Source: Actinomadura citrea
GTDB taxonomy: Bacteria; Actinomycetota; Actinomycetes; Streptosporangiales; Streptosporangiaceae
DNA length: 64,000 nucleotides
Assembly: GCF_013409045.1 (NCBI RefSeq)
Contig: NZ_JACCBT010000001.1
Span: forward strand, 3,720,001-3,784,000
Reading direction: 5' to 3'
Shown: positions 19,123-28,019 of the stretch, piece after piece
Layout of the letters: every line of letters starts with the position of its first letter
Numbering within the stretch: position 1 is the stretch's first letter
Made by a program: the position numbers and the translations under genes
Notes under the pieces: model-generated
Seen by the model: the letters and a program-made list of their open reading frames with translations, nothing else
What the model was told of the DNA's origin: nothing
The model's database searches: none

Positions 19123-19246
19123 GCGCAGAAGACCAGTTGATCATAATACCCGCAGCCGGCCATTGTCGGTAAGCCGCCAGAAGTGTCTTCCCGGTGCCCG
19201 TCCCCCAGCGGGCACCGGGGGGCGGCTGCGCGTCGCGCAGGAGCTC

Positions 19247-21208
19247 TCATTTGGGGTGGTACGAGCAGAGGAGCCCGGTCTGCACGGTGGCGCGCAGCTC
19301 GGCGCCGATGCCCGCGTCGGCGTCGGCGATGCGCTTCAGGACACGCCGGATGGCTTTCCCGACGGCGATACGGGCCCGTTCCTCGCTGTCGACGAAGCGC
19401 CGCGTCCGGCCGCCGAGGCCCGAAGCGGACGCGAGCTCGGCGATCAGCCAGCGGCGTTCGGCGCTGAGGGCGGCGGCGCGCTCGAACTGGTCCGCCGACT
19501 CGAGTTCCTCGATCTCGGCGTCCAGCTCCGAGAGCCGCCGCTTGTAGCCGCGCTTGGCCTCGTCGTCCAGGACCGGCTGGGCGGGCGCGGAGTCGCCCGA
19601 GGAAGCCGCCGGTCCCATCGCCAGGATGATCGCCGGTATCTCCTGCCCGGGGTTGTTGATCAGGGTGGCCAGGTGCCGCATGCCCACGCTGTCCCCCACC
19701 AGCGCGGTGCGCGAGCCCAGCGCGACGCGCCATTGCCTGCCCTGGCGTTCGCATACGAGCACCGGCGCCCGGTCGCCGGAGCGGCCCACCTTCGCCGGCC
19801 GGCCGGACGCCTCGGCGGGGACCGGCATGCCCAGCTGTGCCGCTTCCTGTGCCGCCAGGTCCAGCGACGCCCGCGCGGCCTCGCTCCGCGGCCCGTCCCG
19901 GAGAGTGAGCGCCTCGCCCAGGCGCGTCCGGGACAGGACCACGGCCGGCCAGTGCCACAGCGCCAAGTTGCCGTCGACCGCCTTGACCAGATGCCCCACG
20001 GCGGTGTCCGCGTCACCGGTGGTCAGCGAGGCCACTCCCAGGGAGTGGTGCACCGAGCCCAGGCACGCTCCGCCGAGGCCCACGAGCGTCGGGAGACCCG
20101 CGAACGGGCTCAGCAGTTCGTACGCTTGGGACGCGGCCTCGGCGTCTCCCAGGAGATGCGCGACCTCGACGACCCCGTACATCGCGAACAGCCAGGTGTT
20201 GGAGCGCGGTGCTCCATCCTGCACCCGGCCGCGCAGCCGGGCCAGCGTCCCCGCCGCCAGCCGCCGGTCACCGGAGTGGGCGGCGGCGATCGCGAGGCCC
20301 GCGTAACAGGCGTTGTCCAGGGGGCTGAGCACCGGGGAGCCCACCAGGTCCGTCAGCGCCGGGAGGCACTCGGCGATGCGGCCCTGGTACCACCGGATCG
20401 TGCCGATCTGCGCCGCGTACCAGCCCGTCGCGGAGACGTCGCCCGTTGCCTCCCCGCGCTTCGCGCAGGTGCCGGCCAGCGCCTCGGCCTCCTCGAACCG
20501 GCCCAGCCTGATGCTGAGCATCACTTCGAGCGACTCGAGGACGCCCCCGGCGGCGAGATGGGACCGCCGGGCGAGCAGGTCGCGCAGTTCCCGCATGCTG
20601 CGCTCGGCGTGCGGGTCGGCGCTGCTGAACAGGTCGACGACATGCCAGAGCAGCCCCATCAGCAGGTCGGCGCGGCGGCCGGTCCTGGACGCCTCGCCGA
20701 TCAGCTCCCTGGCGAGTTCGAGCCGCAGCGCCCCGTGCTCGGGGCCGAGAACGCAGTGGTGGGCGAGGCTCAGCGCTTCGGCCAGCGCCACCGGATGGCC
20801 GGCCCGCCTGGCCTCCGCCACCAGGGCCATGATGGAGGCGTGCTCGCCGGTCGCGTAGTCTTTCTCAGCCGCCAGCCTGACTCGCAGCCGCAGGGCCAGG
20901 GAGGACTGCGGGTCGATCAGCGACAGGGCGGTGCGCTGCCGGGCGCGCACCATCCCTGCGACGGCCGCCATGCGATGCTCGTGCACCCACAGCCCGCCGA
21001 GGCCCAACGCCGCCCGCGCCATCCCCTGGCCGTCGCCCCAGCGCTCCGCCTCGCGGTAGGCCGCGTCGAACCGGATCCGGCTCGTCCGCAGATCCCCCTC
21101 GTCGAGCAGGGCGCGCTCCCCAGCCGCCAGAGATAACTCGAGGGCGTCGTCACCCCGCGTGGCCGGAGCGACGTCCAGTTCTCGTGAAGTCGTCACAGGC
21201 CCGTGCAC
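19247..21208 (-). CDS. Large TPR regulator-like protein with conserved C-terminal domain
   Basis: The 653-residue product is almost wholly helical, with TPR-like repeats over residues 20-440. The C-terminal 150 residues ('VGMRHLATLINNPGQEIPA', 'YKRRLSELDAEIEELE', 'ERARIAVGKAIRRVLKRIA', 'TVQTGLLCSYHP') match a domain common at the end of actinobacterial AAA/TPR regulators. No N-terminal ATPase or DNA-binding helix-turn-helix is present, so it is shorter than the 900-1,100-residue relatives. GTG 21208 is used as start; GTG 21196 is as likely. It lies downstream of the biosynthetic operon, separated by 460 bases that could hold its own promoter, and is probably a pathway-specific regulator. Confidence 0.7.
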   Translation of the reverse strand: MHGPVTTSRELDVAPATRGDDALELSLAAGERALLDEGDLRTSRIRFDAAYREAERWGDGQGMARAALGLGGLWVHEHRMAAVAGMVRARQRTALSLIDPQSSLALRLRVRLAAEKDYATGEHASIMALVAEARRAGHPVALAEALSLAHHCVLGPEHGALRLELARELIGEASRTGRRADLLMGLLWHVVDLFSSADPHAERSMRELRDLLARRSHLAAGGVLESLEVMLSIRLGRFEEAEALAGTCAKRGEATGDVSATGWYAAQIGTIRWYQGRIAECLPALTDLVGSPVLSPLDNACYAGLAIAAAHSGDRRLAAGTLARLRGRVQDGAPRSNTWLFAMYGVVEVAHLLGDAEAASQAYELLSPFAGLPTLVGLGGACLGSVHHSLGVASLTTGDADTAVGHLVKAVDGNLALWHWPAVVLSRTRLGEALTLRDGPRSEAARASLDLAAQEAAQLGMPVPAEASGRPAKVGRSGDRAPVLVCERQGRQWRVALGSRTALVGDSVGMRHLATLINNPGQEIPAIILAMGPAASSGDSAPAQPVLDDEAKRGYKRRLSELDAEIEELESADQFERAAALSAERRWLIAELASASGLGGRTRRFVDSEERARIAVGKAIRRVLKRIADADAGIGAELRATVQTGLLCSYHPK

Positions 21209-21508
21209 CCCCCAGGTCGCCGTTGGCCGTCACGGCCGTGCCGCGCGGTAGCCGGCCCTCGGTCGTGCGGGGGTTTTCGAACCGATGCCGAGCGCGTTCA
21301 TCCTCTACACGCAGAGCATGCCTCGCCGGTTCAGTGGATGAGCGTTCAACCCACTGGCCGTAAGTGGCCGCCTCGGGTGTCCGACGGACTGTGCGGCCCC
21401 TCCCGCCCCCCGACGCCAAACCGTATATAGACCGCCACAGTCAACTATGAGACGATCTGCCATAAACGCCCAGGTAGAACGCCGCAAGCGAAGATCAACG
21501 CTAAATGG

Positions 21509-21521
21509 CAAGCTAAGCTTG
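21509..21521. promoter_or_regulatory. Palindrome in the promoter region of the TPR gene
   Basis: CAAGCTAAGCTTG is a perfect 13-base inverted repeat in the 461-base gap between the MFS gene and the TPR gene. The gap is more AT-rich than its surroundings and has no gene. It may be an operator for the TPR gene; no clear -35/-10 pair could be placed. Confidence 0.3.
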
Positions 21522-21669
21522 TCCCGCCTAACCTGACACAGATCGGCAGATGGCAACGGGTTGGAGAGTCGGGTAGCGGTACGACGCGTGCAATGAAGTA
21601 CGAGCGTTTGAGTCAGCCCATCAGCTGGACTGAACGGCCGGCTAGCGGCCGGGCGTGGACGCGGCGGTG

Positions 21670-22935
21670 CTACGACGTGGTCGGCTCGAGGTCTCCCGTC
21701 CGGGCCCGCAGGTGCGGACGGTCGCGTTCGGCCCAGCGGACGACCGGGGGCACGGCCAGGCCGGTCAGGGCGAACAGGCCGCCGACGAGCCACCATCCCG
21801 GCACTCCCCATTCGATGCACAGGGTGATGAGCAAGGCGGGGCCGAGCGTGATCCCCAGGCCGAGGCCCATGCCGAACAGGCCCTGGTACTGGCCGACGGC
21901 GTGCCGCGGGGCCAGCGCGTAGGACAATTCGAAGCCGGCCGCGGCCTGCCAGATCTCGCCGACCGTGTGGATGATCACCGCGATCGGCAGCAGCAGCATG
22001 GCGATCCAGAGGGGGGCGTCCGCCATGAGCGAGAGCAGCGCGGCGGCGACCAGGAAGGCGAAGCCCGCGCGGCGCAACGCGCGGCCGCCGAGGGTGGGGG
22101 TGGTGATGCCGCGGCTCGCCCGGACTTGGAAGAGGACGACGATAACGGTGTTGATCAGCATCACCACCGTCACCGACCACTTCGGCGCCAGGATCCGGTT
22201 CACCAGCCACAGCGGCACGGCCGCGGTCAGCACCCGGTACTGGATCGCCATCACGCCGTCCAGCACGGTCAGGACGAGATAGGGGCGGTCCCGCAGCGCC
22301 GCCCATCGCCGCCCGGCGCCCCGCGGCACCGGCGTCAGGTACGGCAGGAACAGCACGACCAGCGCCGACGCCGCGTACGACACGGCGCTGCCCGCGAGCA
22401 GCAGCGCGTACGCGTGCCGGGTGTCGACGGCGACGCCCCAGCCCGCCAGCAGCGCGCCCACCGAGATCCCGACGTTGGTGACCGAGCGCAGGTACCCGCG
22501 GAACTCGGCGGGTCGCTCCCCGCCGTACTCCTGCACGAGCGGGCCGCGCGCGGCCTGGCCCGCCGACTGCGCGGCGGCGCCGAGGCTCGCGAACAGCAGG
22601 AACGTCCAGAAGCCGCGCGCCAGGCACAGGCCCGCCATGGACACCGCGCCCAACCCCAGCGTCAGCGCGTACACCGAGCGGGCGCCCTTCCGGTCGGCCA
22701 GGTGACCGAACGGAATCCCGGCCGCCAGCGACAGCGCGCCCGCGAGGGTCAGCCCGATCCCCACCTGGGCCGCGGGCAGGTGCACTGCCCGGGTGAAGTA
22801 CAGCACCCCGGCGGTGAGGTAGACCCCGTAGCCGACCGTGCTCACCAGCGTGGCGAACGCGAGCAGGCGGGCGGGGCGGCCGCCCTTCGGAAGTACTCCC
22901 GCGACCCATCGGCGCGCGCCGACGCTGGGGATCAT
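21670..22935 (-). CDS. MFS transporter
   Basis: The 421-residue product has about twelve hydrophobic segments and the MFS motif-A-like 'GHLADRKGARSVYAL' after the second. 'RGPLVQEYGGERPAEFRGYLRSVTNVG' marks helix 4-5 loops typical of drug and product exporters. ATG 22935 shares one base with the TGA of the upstream ligase gene (TGATG), so it is the last gene of a coupled operon. It is most likely the exporter or self-resistance gene for the small molecule made by the three enzymes upstream. Confidence 0.9.
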   Translation of the reverse strand: MIPSVGARRWVAGVLPKGGRPARLLAFATLVSTVGYGVYLTAGVLYFTRAVHLPAAQVGIGLTLAGALSLAAGIPFGHLADRKGARSVYALTLGLGAVSMAGLCLARGFWTFLLFASLGAAAQSAGQAARGPLVQEYGGERPAEFRGYLRSVTNVGISVGALLAGWGVAVDTRHAYALLLAGSAVSYAASALVVLFLPYLTPVPRGAGRRWAALRDRPYLVLTVLDGVMAIQYRVLTAAVPLWLVNRILAPKWSVTVVMLINTVIVVLFQVRASRGITTPTLGGRALRRAGFAFLVAAALLSLMADAPLWIAMLLLPIAVIIHTVGEIWQAAAGFELSYALAPRHAVGQYQGLFGMGLGLGITLGPALLITLCIEWGVPGWWLVGGLFALTGLAVPPVVRWAERDRPHLRARTGDLEPTTS

Positions 22936-24191
22936 CAGGACGCCGACCCCCCGGGCCCGGCCCCGTCGGCCGCGGTCACGAACCGGACCGACAGCGCGAG
23001 TTCCTCGGCGATCTCGCGCGCCCGCGTCGAGGTCTCCGCACCGGTGACGATGACCGCGGCCCGGTCGCGGGAGCTGTGCACCAGGGGGATCTCCGCCCCG
23101 TGGCTGATCAGAAGCTCCGCGTGCAGTACCGCCGGATGGGCGCGGACCTCATCCCATCCCTCGACCGCCACGAGGGTGCCCGGCGGCGGAGTCAGGAAAC
23201 GCATCGCCGCTCCGCGGGTGGGCCGGGGCGGGCCGGGTGCGCGCGGCAGGCCGAGCATGTCGTCGATGACCAGCCCGAAGACCTCGAGACCTGGGATGGC
23301 GTACTCGAGCATCAGGTAGAGCCAGTCGCCGCCGAGGCGGCCGTGCACCTCGCCGAGGACGACGCCGCCCGGCGTCAGCCAGAACTCGACGTGGAAGGCC
23401 CCGACGCGCAGACCCAGGGTGAGGAGCGCGGCGGACACCACCTCCTCGACCTCCTCACGCTGGGGCTCGGGCAGGTCCGCGGGCACGGCGTGCGCGGTCT
23501 CGACGAAGAGCGGTGGGGAGGTCTTCTCCTTCGTGGTGACGGCCAGGAAGTGCGGCTGACCGTCCAGGAAGATCCCCTCGATGCTGAACTCCGTCCCGGG
23601 CACGAACTCCTCGATCAGGAACGTGCCCGCGTCCGGCAGCAGCGCCAGCGCCGCGGGCAGGTCGGCGGCCGAGGAGACCAGGCTCACCCCGATGCTGCCC
23701 ATGGCGTCGCGCGGCTTGACGATCCACGGACCCGGGGCGTCCCGCATGAAGTCCTCCGCGTCGGCCGCGTTCGCGCACAGCCGCACGGCGGGCTGGGCGA
23801 ACCCCGCCGCGGCCAGCGCCGTCCGGCACGCGTCCTTGGTGCGGATCCGGCGGATCACCTCGGGCGGGTTGCCCGGCACGCCGATGGCCGCCGCCGTCTC
23901 GGCCGCCGCGACCTGGGCCATCTCCAGCAGCGCGAACACCGCCGCGATGCGCTCCCCGGCCGCGACGCGCCGCCGCGCCCACTCCGCGTTCTCCCGCGGA
24001 TCGGTGTAGCCCACGACCGAGGCCTCATCGGCCGCGGCGACGATCGAGGGCGTGGCCGCCAGGACGGGCGCGGTGGTGGTGACGATCGTGCGGATCCCGC
24101 GCGCGGCGGTCTGCGCGAGCACCGCCTCGGCCATGTTCACGCTGAAGGGAAGGGCGCGGGCGCCGGCGACGAACAACAGGGTCGGCTTCAT
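22935..24191 (-). CDS. ATP-grasp carboxylate-amine ligase
   Basis: This 418-residue protein has the ATP-grasp order: an N-terminal Rossmann-like part (MKPTLLFVAGARALPFSVN), 'RIRTKDACRTALAAAG' leading into the grasp, 'PWIVKPRDAMGSIGV' (ATP-binding Lys), 'TFLIEEFVPGTEFSIEG' and the metal-binding 'VVLGEVHGRLGGDW'. The family joins a carboxylate to an amine through an acyl-phosphate, as in L-amino acid ligases. ATG 24191 overlaps the upstream stop by one base (TGATG). With an alpha-oxoamine synthase next to it, the likely job is to couple an amino acid to the amino-ketone product. Confidence 0.85.
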   Translation of the reverse strand: MKPTLLFVAGARALPFSVNMAEAVLAQTAARGIRTIVTTTAPVLAATPSIVAAADEASVVGYTDPRENAEWARRRVAAGERIAAVFALLEMAQVAAAETAAAIGVPGNPPEVIRRIRTKDACRTALAAAGFAQPAVRLCANAADAEDFMRDAPGPWIVKPRDAMGSIGVSLVSSAADLPAALALLPDAGTFLIEEFVPGTEFSIEGIFLDGQPHFLAVTTKEKTSPPLFVETAHAVPADLPEPQREEVEEVVSAALLTLGLRVGAFHVEFWLTPGGVVLGEVHGRLGGDWLYLMLEYAIPGLEVFGLVIDDMLGLPRAPGPPRPTRGAAMRFLTPPPGTLVAVEGWDEVRAHPAVLHAELLISHGAEIPLVHSSRDRAAVIVTGAETSTRAREIAEELALSVRFVTAADGAGPGGSAS

Positions 24192-25420
24192 CACGCCGCC
24201 CCCGCCCCGGCCGACTCGCGCCGCCCCAGACTGTTGACCAGCCCGCAGAACCCCTCGATCTCCTCGGCCGTCATGTTCGAGCGCAGCATCACGCGCAGGC
24301 CCGCCCGGCCCCGGCCGATGACCGGGAAGAAGATCGGCGAAACGAAGTAGCCGGCGCGCATCAGGTCCTGCGCCAGCTCGACCGTCCCCGCCTCGGAGCC
24401 GACCTGCACGAACCGGATCGGCAGCCCGTCGCCGCGCTCGGCGGTGTCGACCAGGCCGTCGAAAAGGTCAATGTTGGCCTGCAACCGGTCCTGCAGCCCG
24501 GTTAGCTCGGCGCTCCGGTGCAGCTCGGCCGAGGCGAGCACGGCGCCGAGCCCCGCGGTGTTGATCCGCTGCGACCACATCAGCGGGGCGGCACTGCGCA
24601 GCGCGATGTCGACCCACTCCCGCGCGCCGCGGCGGCCGAGGAAGACCGCGCCACCGGATGCGCCGAACCCCTTGTTCAGCGAGGTGATGATCAGCGTGCG
24701 GTCGTTGAACCCGTCCATCGTCTCCAGCACCACGCCGCGCCCGTTCCGCCCGACGGTGGAGGTGCTGTGCGCCTCGTCGAAGAACAGGAACAGGCCGTAC
24801 CTCTCCTGCAGGCGCAGCAACTCGGCGATCGGGGCCACGCCGCCGGTGCTGTACACACCGTCGGCCACGTACGCGACCTGCCGGTGCCGGCGGCACAGGT
24901 CCTCCAGCGCCTCGACGTCGTTGTGCCGGATCGTGATGATCTCCGCCTCGTCGGCCACGCTCGGCTTCATCGCGTTCATGCAGAAGTGGGCGTTCTTGTC
25001 GAACACCATCAGCGGCGGGACCCCGTCGGTGAGCAGACCCGAGGCCACCAGCGGCAGGCTCGTCCACGCCGCTAGGGCACAGGAGTTGACCGTGATCGCC
25101 TCGACGCCGAACAGGTCCGACAGCGCGGCCTCGGCGTCCTGCAGCACGCCGAAATGGAGCCTCAGGCGCGAGGCCGAGGTGTTGAGGGCCCCCTGGGCGA
25201 GCACGGCGTCGGCCGCGGCCCGGACGAGCCCGGGGTGGGTGTCGAGGCCGAGATAGGAGTAGGACGACATGTTGACGAACTCGTGGCCGTCGGCGAGCAC
25301 GCGGTGCCTGCCGTCGCCGATCCCGTCCACCGTGACGCCGAACAGTCCTGCCTTCTCTGTGACGTCCCAGAACTCGGTGCTGATGCGCACGGACTTCTTG
25401 AGGTTGAGGAACTGATGCAT
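24191..25420 (-). CDS. Alpha-oxoamine synthase (KAPA synthase/ALA synthase-like), PLP-dependent
   Basis: The 409-residue product carries family motifs: 'SSYSYLGLDTHPGLV', 'NTSASRLRLHFG', 'FDKNAHFCMNAMK', 'FDEAHSTSTVG' (Asp/His of the PLP site) and the Schiff-base Lys in 'ITSLNKGFGASGG'. These enzymes condense an acyl-CoA with an amino acid, losing CO2, to give an alpha-amino ketone. ATG 25420 is preceded by AAGGAG, which excludes a longer Arg/Pro-rich extension. The gene follows the dehydrogenase-like gene and is coupled to the ATP-grasp gene. No biotin genes are nearby, so secondary metabolism is more likely than biotin synthesis. Confidence 0.85.
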   Translation of the reverse strand: MHQFLNLKKSVRISTEFWDVTEKAGLFGVTVDGIGDGRHRVLADGHEFVNMSSYSYLGLDTHPGLVRAAADAVLAQGALNTSASRLRLHFGVLQDAEAALSDLFGVEAITVNSCALAAWTSLPLVASGLLTDGVPPLMVFDKNAHFCMNAMKPSVADEAEIITIRHNDVEALEDLCRRHRQVAYVADGVYSTGGVAPIAELLRLQERYGLFLFFDEAHSTSTVGRNGRGVVLETMDGFNDRTLIITSLNKGFGASGGAVFLGRRGAREWVDIALRSAAPLMWSQRINTAGLGAVLASAELHRSAELTGLQDRLQANIDLFDGLVDTAERGDGLPIRFVQVGSEAGTVELAQDLMRAGYFVSPIFFPVIGRGRAGLRVMLRSNMTAEEIEGFCGLVNSLGRRESAGAGAA

Positions 25421-25503
25421 GGTGCTCTTGGTCTCCTTGGATGGTGCGGAAGCAGCCGCGCCGGGCGTGCGGGGACCCCGGCGTGCCCGCGGGTGGGGTG
25501 CGG

Positions 25504-26697
25504 TCACGCCGACCTGGCCAGGGGCGGCAGCGGGGGTTCAGTCATCGCCGGCCGCGGAGTCGTGTGGCGCTTACCGGAGCTGCGGTAGAGGGAGTCGTGG
25601 ATGCCGTCGGCGAACTGCAGCGCGCCCAGGTCGCGGCGGGCCTTGGCGACCGGCGAGTCGGCCCGGTATCCCGAGGCCCCGAGCAGCTGTGCGAGCTCGG
25701 TGGCGGCCTGGCAGGCGGTATCGACGCCGTGCGCCTTCATCTCCCAGCCCCACTGCTCGGCCCAGTCGGCCTCGGCGTGCGCCAGCCGCGCGGCGACGGC
25801 GGTGCCCAGCAGCGCGGTCGTCAGCTGGGCGTGCGTCCGGCCGAGGGCCACCAGTGCGGAGTCGCGCAGTCGGGGCAGGTCCCCGCTGCTTCTCCGGTAC
25901 GTGAGATGGGTGCTGGCGGTGTCGAACACGGCCGCGGCCGCGCCGAGCGCCGTGGCGGTCACCAGCGGCCGGTAGGCGGTGAAATGCCTGCGCAGCAGGG
26001 ACATTCCGTCGCCGCGCAGGACGTCGCAATCGGGGTGGACGGGCACGGCGTCCAGGTCCAGAACCCCCCACGTCCACCCGGCCAGGCCCGCCGGCGACAC
26101 GGGCTCGCGGTACAGGCCCGGCTCGGCGGCGTCGATCGCCGCTGCGACCAGGCCGCCCTCCGGGGCCTGGAAGAACACCACGAACACCGAGGCCTCGTCG
26201 AGTCGGCTGATCCACGTCTTGCGGCCGCTGACCAGCCACGTCCCGTCCGGGCCGGGCGTGGCGCGGGTCCGCGCGGCGGCCGGCCGGGAACCGCCGTGCG
26301 GCTCGGTGATGGCGACGCCCACGAGCGCGCCGGCCGCCAGGCACGATCCCCACCGCTCGCGGAGCGCGGGGCGTCCGTGCTGGGTGATCAGCCTGCCGTA
26401 GCCGAGCGTCACCGCGTCCCGCAGGTCGACGTCCCGGTAGCCGCAGACGAACTGCGCGAGGACCCCGAACAGAGGCGAGCTCATGGAGTCCAGGAAACCG
26501 CGTTCCACCATCGCCAGCCGGACGGCCATGAGTCGACGCGAGCGCTCGGGTCCGTCCGGCAGGTCGACAGAGTGGATGGCGAGCATCTCGTCCAGTTCGG
26601 TCTCCAGGGCCGCCAGTCGGTCCCAGTCGACCTGGTCCGTGGGATCCAGGACCGGACGCACCGGCTGAAGCCAGGTGTCGATCGCCTCACCGGTCAT
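25504..26697 (-). CDS. Acyl-CoA dehydrogenase-like flavoprotein
   Basis: ATG 26697 follows AGGAGGG and gives 397 residues. The acyl-CoA dehydrogenase fold is visible: an N-terminal helical domain, the central beta-domain 'VGVAITEPHGGS...WLVSGRKTWISR', and a C-terminal helical bundle ending 'QLLGASGYRADSPVAKARRDL'. A catalytic Glu at the usual site is not evident, so oxidation of an acyl-carrier or peptide-bound substrate, or a role other than classical beta-oxidation, is possible. It is the first gene of the biosynthetic operon and could install a double bond in the acyl part before or after the oxoamine synthase step. Confidence 0.8.
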   Translation of the reverse strand: MTGEAIDTWLQPVRPVLDPTDQVDWDRLAALETELDEMLAIHSVDLPDGPERSRRLMAVRLAMVERGFLDSMSSPLFGVLAQFVCGYRDVDLRDAVTLGYGRLITQHGRPALRERWGSCLAAGALVGVAITEPHGGSRPAAARTRATPGPDGTWLVSGRKTWISRLDEASVFVVFFQAPEGGLVAAAIDAAEPGLYREPVSPAGLAGWTWGVLDLDAVPVHPDCDVLRGDGMSLLRRHFTAYRPLVTATALGAAAAVFDTASTHLTYRRSSGDLPRLRDSALVALGRTHAQLTTALLGTAVAARLAHAEADWAEQWGWEMKAHGVDTACQAATELAQLLGASGYRADSPVAKARRDLGALQFADGIHDSLYRSSGKRHTTPRPAMTEPPLPPLARSA

Positions 26698-26809
26698 GGC
26701 CGGCCCTCCTGTCCACGCACGCCGGGCAACCGCTGACGGGCGCATGGGGGTGATCGTGAGCCTTGTGGCGAGGCCAGGGTCTGCCGGAGCCGTGTTGTCG
26801 GTGGCTTCG

Positions 26810-27229
26810 ACCAGCGAGAATGCTGCAATCTGGGCAGGTGGCCCCGGCCATGTCCAGATCCAGGCAGATCTCCCCGATCCAGGCCGAGTCCGTGCTCGGG
26901 AGTTCCCGGTTGGGACCCCGCAACTTGATCTTGGGGAAGCAGTTGTCGGCAGTCATGCACGGCGACAGGCCGTACTGCGCGCGGTACACCGCGAGGTCGT
27001 CTTCGGCGACCGGGTCATCGAAGGCATCCACAATCGCGCCCCTCGGGCCATGTCCGGGGTCGTACGTCGTCGTGGGCAACTTGTAGGCGCAGTTCAGATC
27101 GGCCGGCCCGCACCCGGGCGGCGTGGCGCCCGGCGCGAGGTGGGCCCCCTGCCCCATGTCGGTGTGGACCATCGACATACACCCCATGTGTTCGCTGGAC
27201 GGCGGACATAAAGCCTCAAGCTTGGACAT
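26810..27229 (-). pseudogene. Sedolisin (peptidase S53)-like fragment
   Basis: From about 27229 the frame reads 'GCGPADLNCAYKLP', 'GAIVDAFDDPVAEDDLAVYRAQYGL' and 'WIGEICLDLDMAGATCPDCSIL', matching the start of the S53 catalytic domain ('VDAYDDPNAE...' and 'E.SLD.DM..A.CP.C'). The Ser-containing second half is missing and the frame runs into unrelated sequence. No signal peptide or ribosome site remains. Confidence 0.6.
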
Positions 27230-27456
27230 GTCCGCACTGCCCCCTCGAGGGGCGGCCATCACCGCCGACCTGCACCGTCTCCGTGAAGTCCGCATCGGTC
27301 TCATCGCGCCCTCCTTGGAGCGATGCCCGGCGGTCGCCGGGCGGCCATCGCCCCATACCAAGGGCGTTCCATCCCGTTCCATCTCGTTCCACCCAAGGAG
27401 CGGGTGTGTCCAGTTACCGGCTCTGTCGCTCTTTCGGTGGTGTCGGAGGGTGAGGC

Positions 27457-27606
27457 CTATCCGAGGAGGATGCGGTGGCGAAGGAGCCGGAAGCCTGCTC
27501 GGCCGTACATCTGTCTCTTGATCAGCTTGGTCTTGGTGTTGACACCCTCGGTCTCGCCGTTGTGGTAATCGCTGGTCAGAGCGGCACGAACGGCGTCCTG
27601 ATCAAG
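27457..27606 (-). pseudogene. C-terminal fragment of an ISL3-family transposase
   Basis: The end of this frame, 'DYHNGETEGVNTKTKLIKRQMYGRAG' and 'LLRHRILL', is the final catalytic region (last acidic residue in 'ETEGVN') of ISL3 transposases. About 50 residues remain. Confidence 0.75.
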
Positions 27607-27849
27607 TCGAGAGGCCGGGGACGCTGGGAAAACGTGAGCACTGGCCGTCCGGGGCCGGGTATGCGGATCCGGCCCCTCGGCCGAGCGGTCGCTGGAGTTG
27701 GGCGACGCACCTGGTACCTGCGGCGGCCTGGAGGCCTGATGGCTCGGCTTGGCTCGGTTGAACACAGGGAAAGGGCGCGCCGGCGGTTCTCGGGTCTTCT
27801 GGTCCTGTGTGAACCGTTCGGGTGCCGGGGGGAGACGGCTCGGTCCGCT

Positions 27850-27966
27850 GACGCACGGCTAGCTAACGAACAAGAGGCCGGTTCTCCGTGGTGGAGAAAC
27901 GGCCTCTGAGCTGGTACTTCTTGTCGGGACGGCGGGATTTGAACCCACGACCCCTTGACCTCCAGT
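27850..27966. repeat. Middle att copy: tRNA-Pro 3' end with terminator flank
   Basis: This stretch of about 115 bases repeats 45,057-45,172 with few changes. It holds a GCTAACGA motif (27,862), a hairpin (aagaggccggttct / agaaacggcctct), and 27,924-27,966, which match the tRNA-Pro 3' end at 42 of 43 bases. Read on the minus strand, the hairpin lies where a terminator of the tRNA would be. The tRNA 5' half is absent, so this is an att junction between two integrated segments. Confidence 0.85.
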
Positions 27967-28019
27967 GCCCAAAAAGCATTCATCCCGCCTCCTTTGCGAT
28001 CCGTTGAATCCATGAGAAC

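Noticed and set aside
24191..25420. Biotin biosynthesis bioF assignment for the oxoamine synthase
   Set aside because: No other biotin gene is nearby and the operon partners are an ATP-grasp ligase and an exporter, so a primary biotin role is not supported.
25504..26745. Longer start of the acyl-CoA-dehydrogenase-like gene at 26,745
   Set aside because: The extra 16 residues lie upstream of a strong AGGAGGG site that clearly serves ATG 26697.
27363..27396. Three short tandem cgttcca units that might be a CRISPR-like or iteron array
   Set aside because: Only three 7-base units with period of about ten; too short for an array, and no cas genes are near.
27922..27966. Second and third tRNA-Pro genes (here and at 19,079)
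   Set aside because: Both contain only the 3' half; acceptor 5' strand, D arm and half of the anticodon arm are missing, so they are att remnants.
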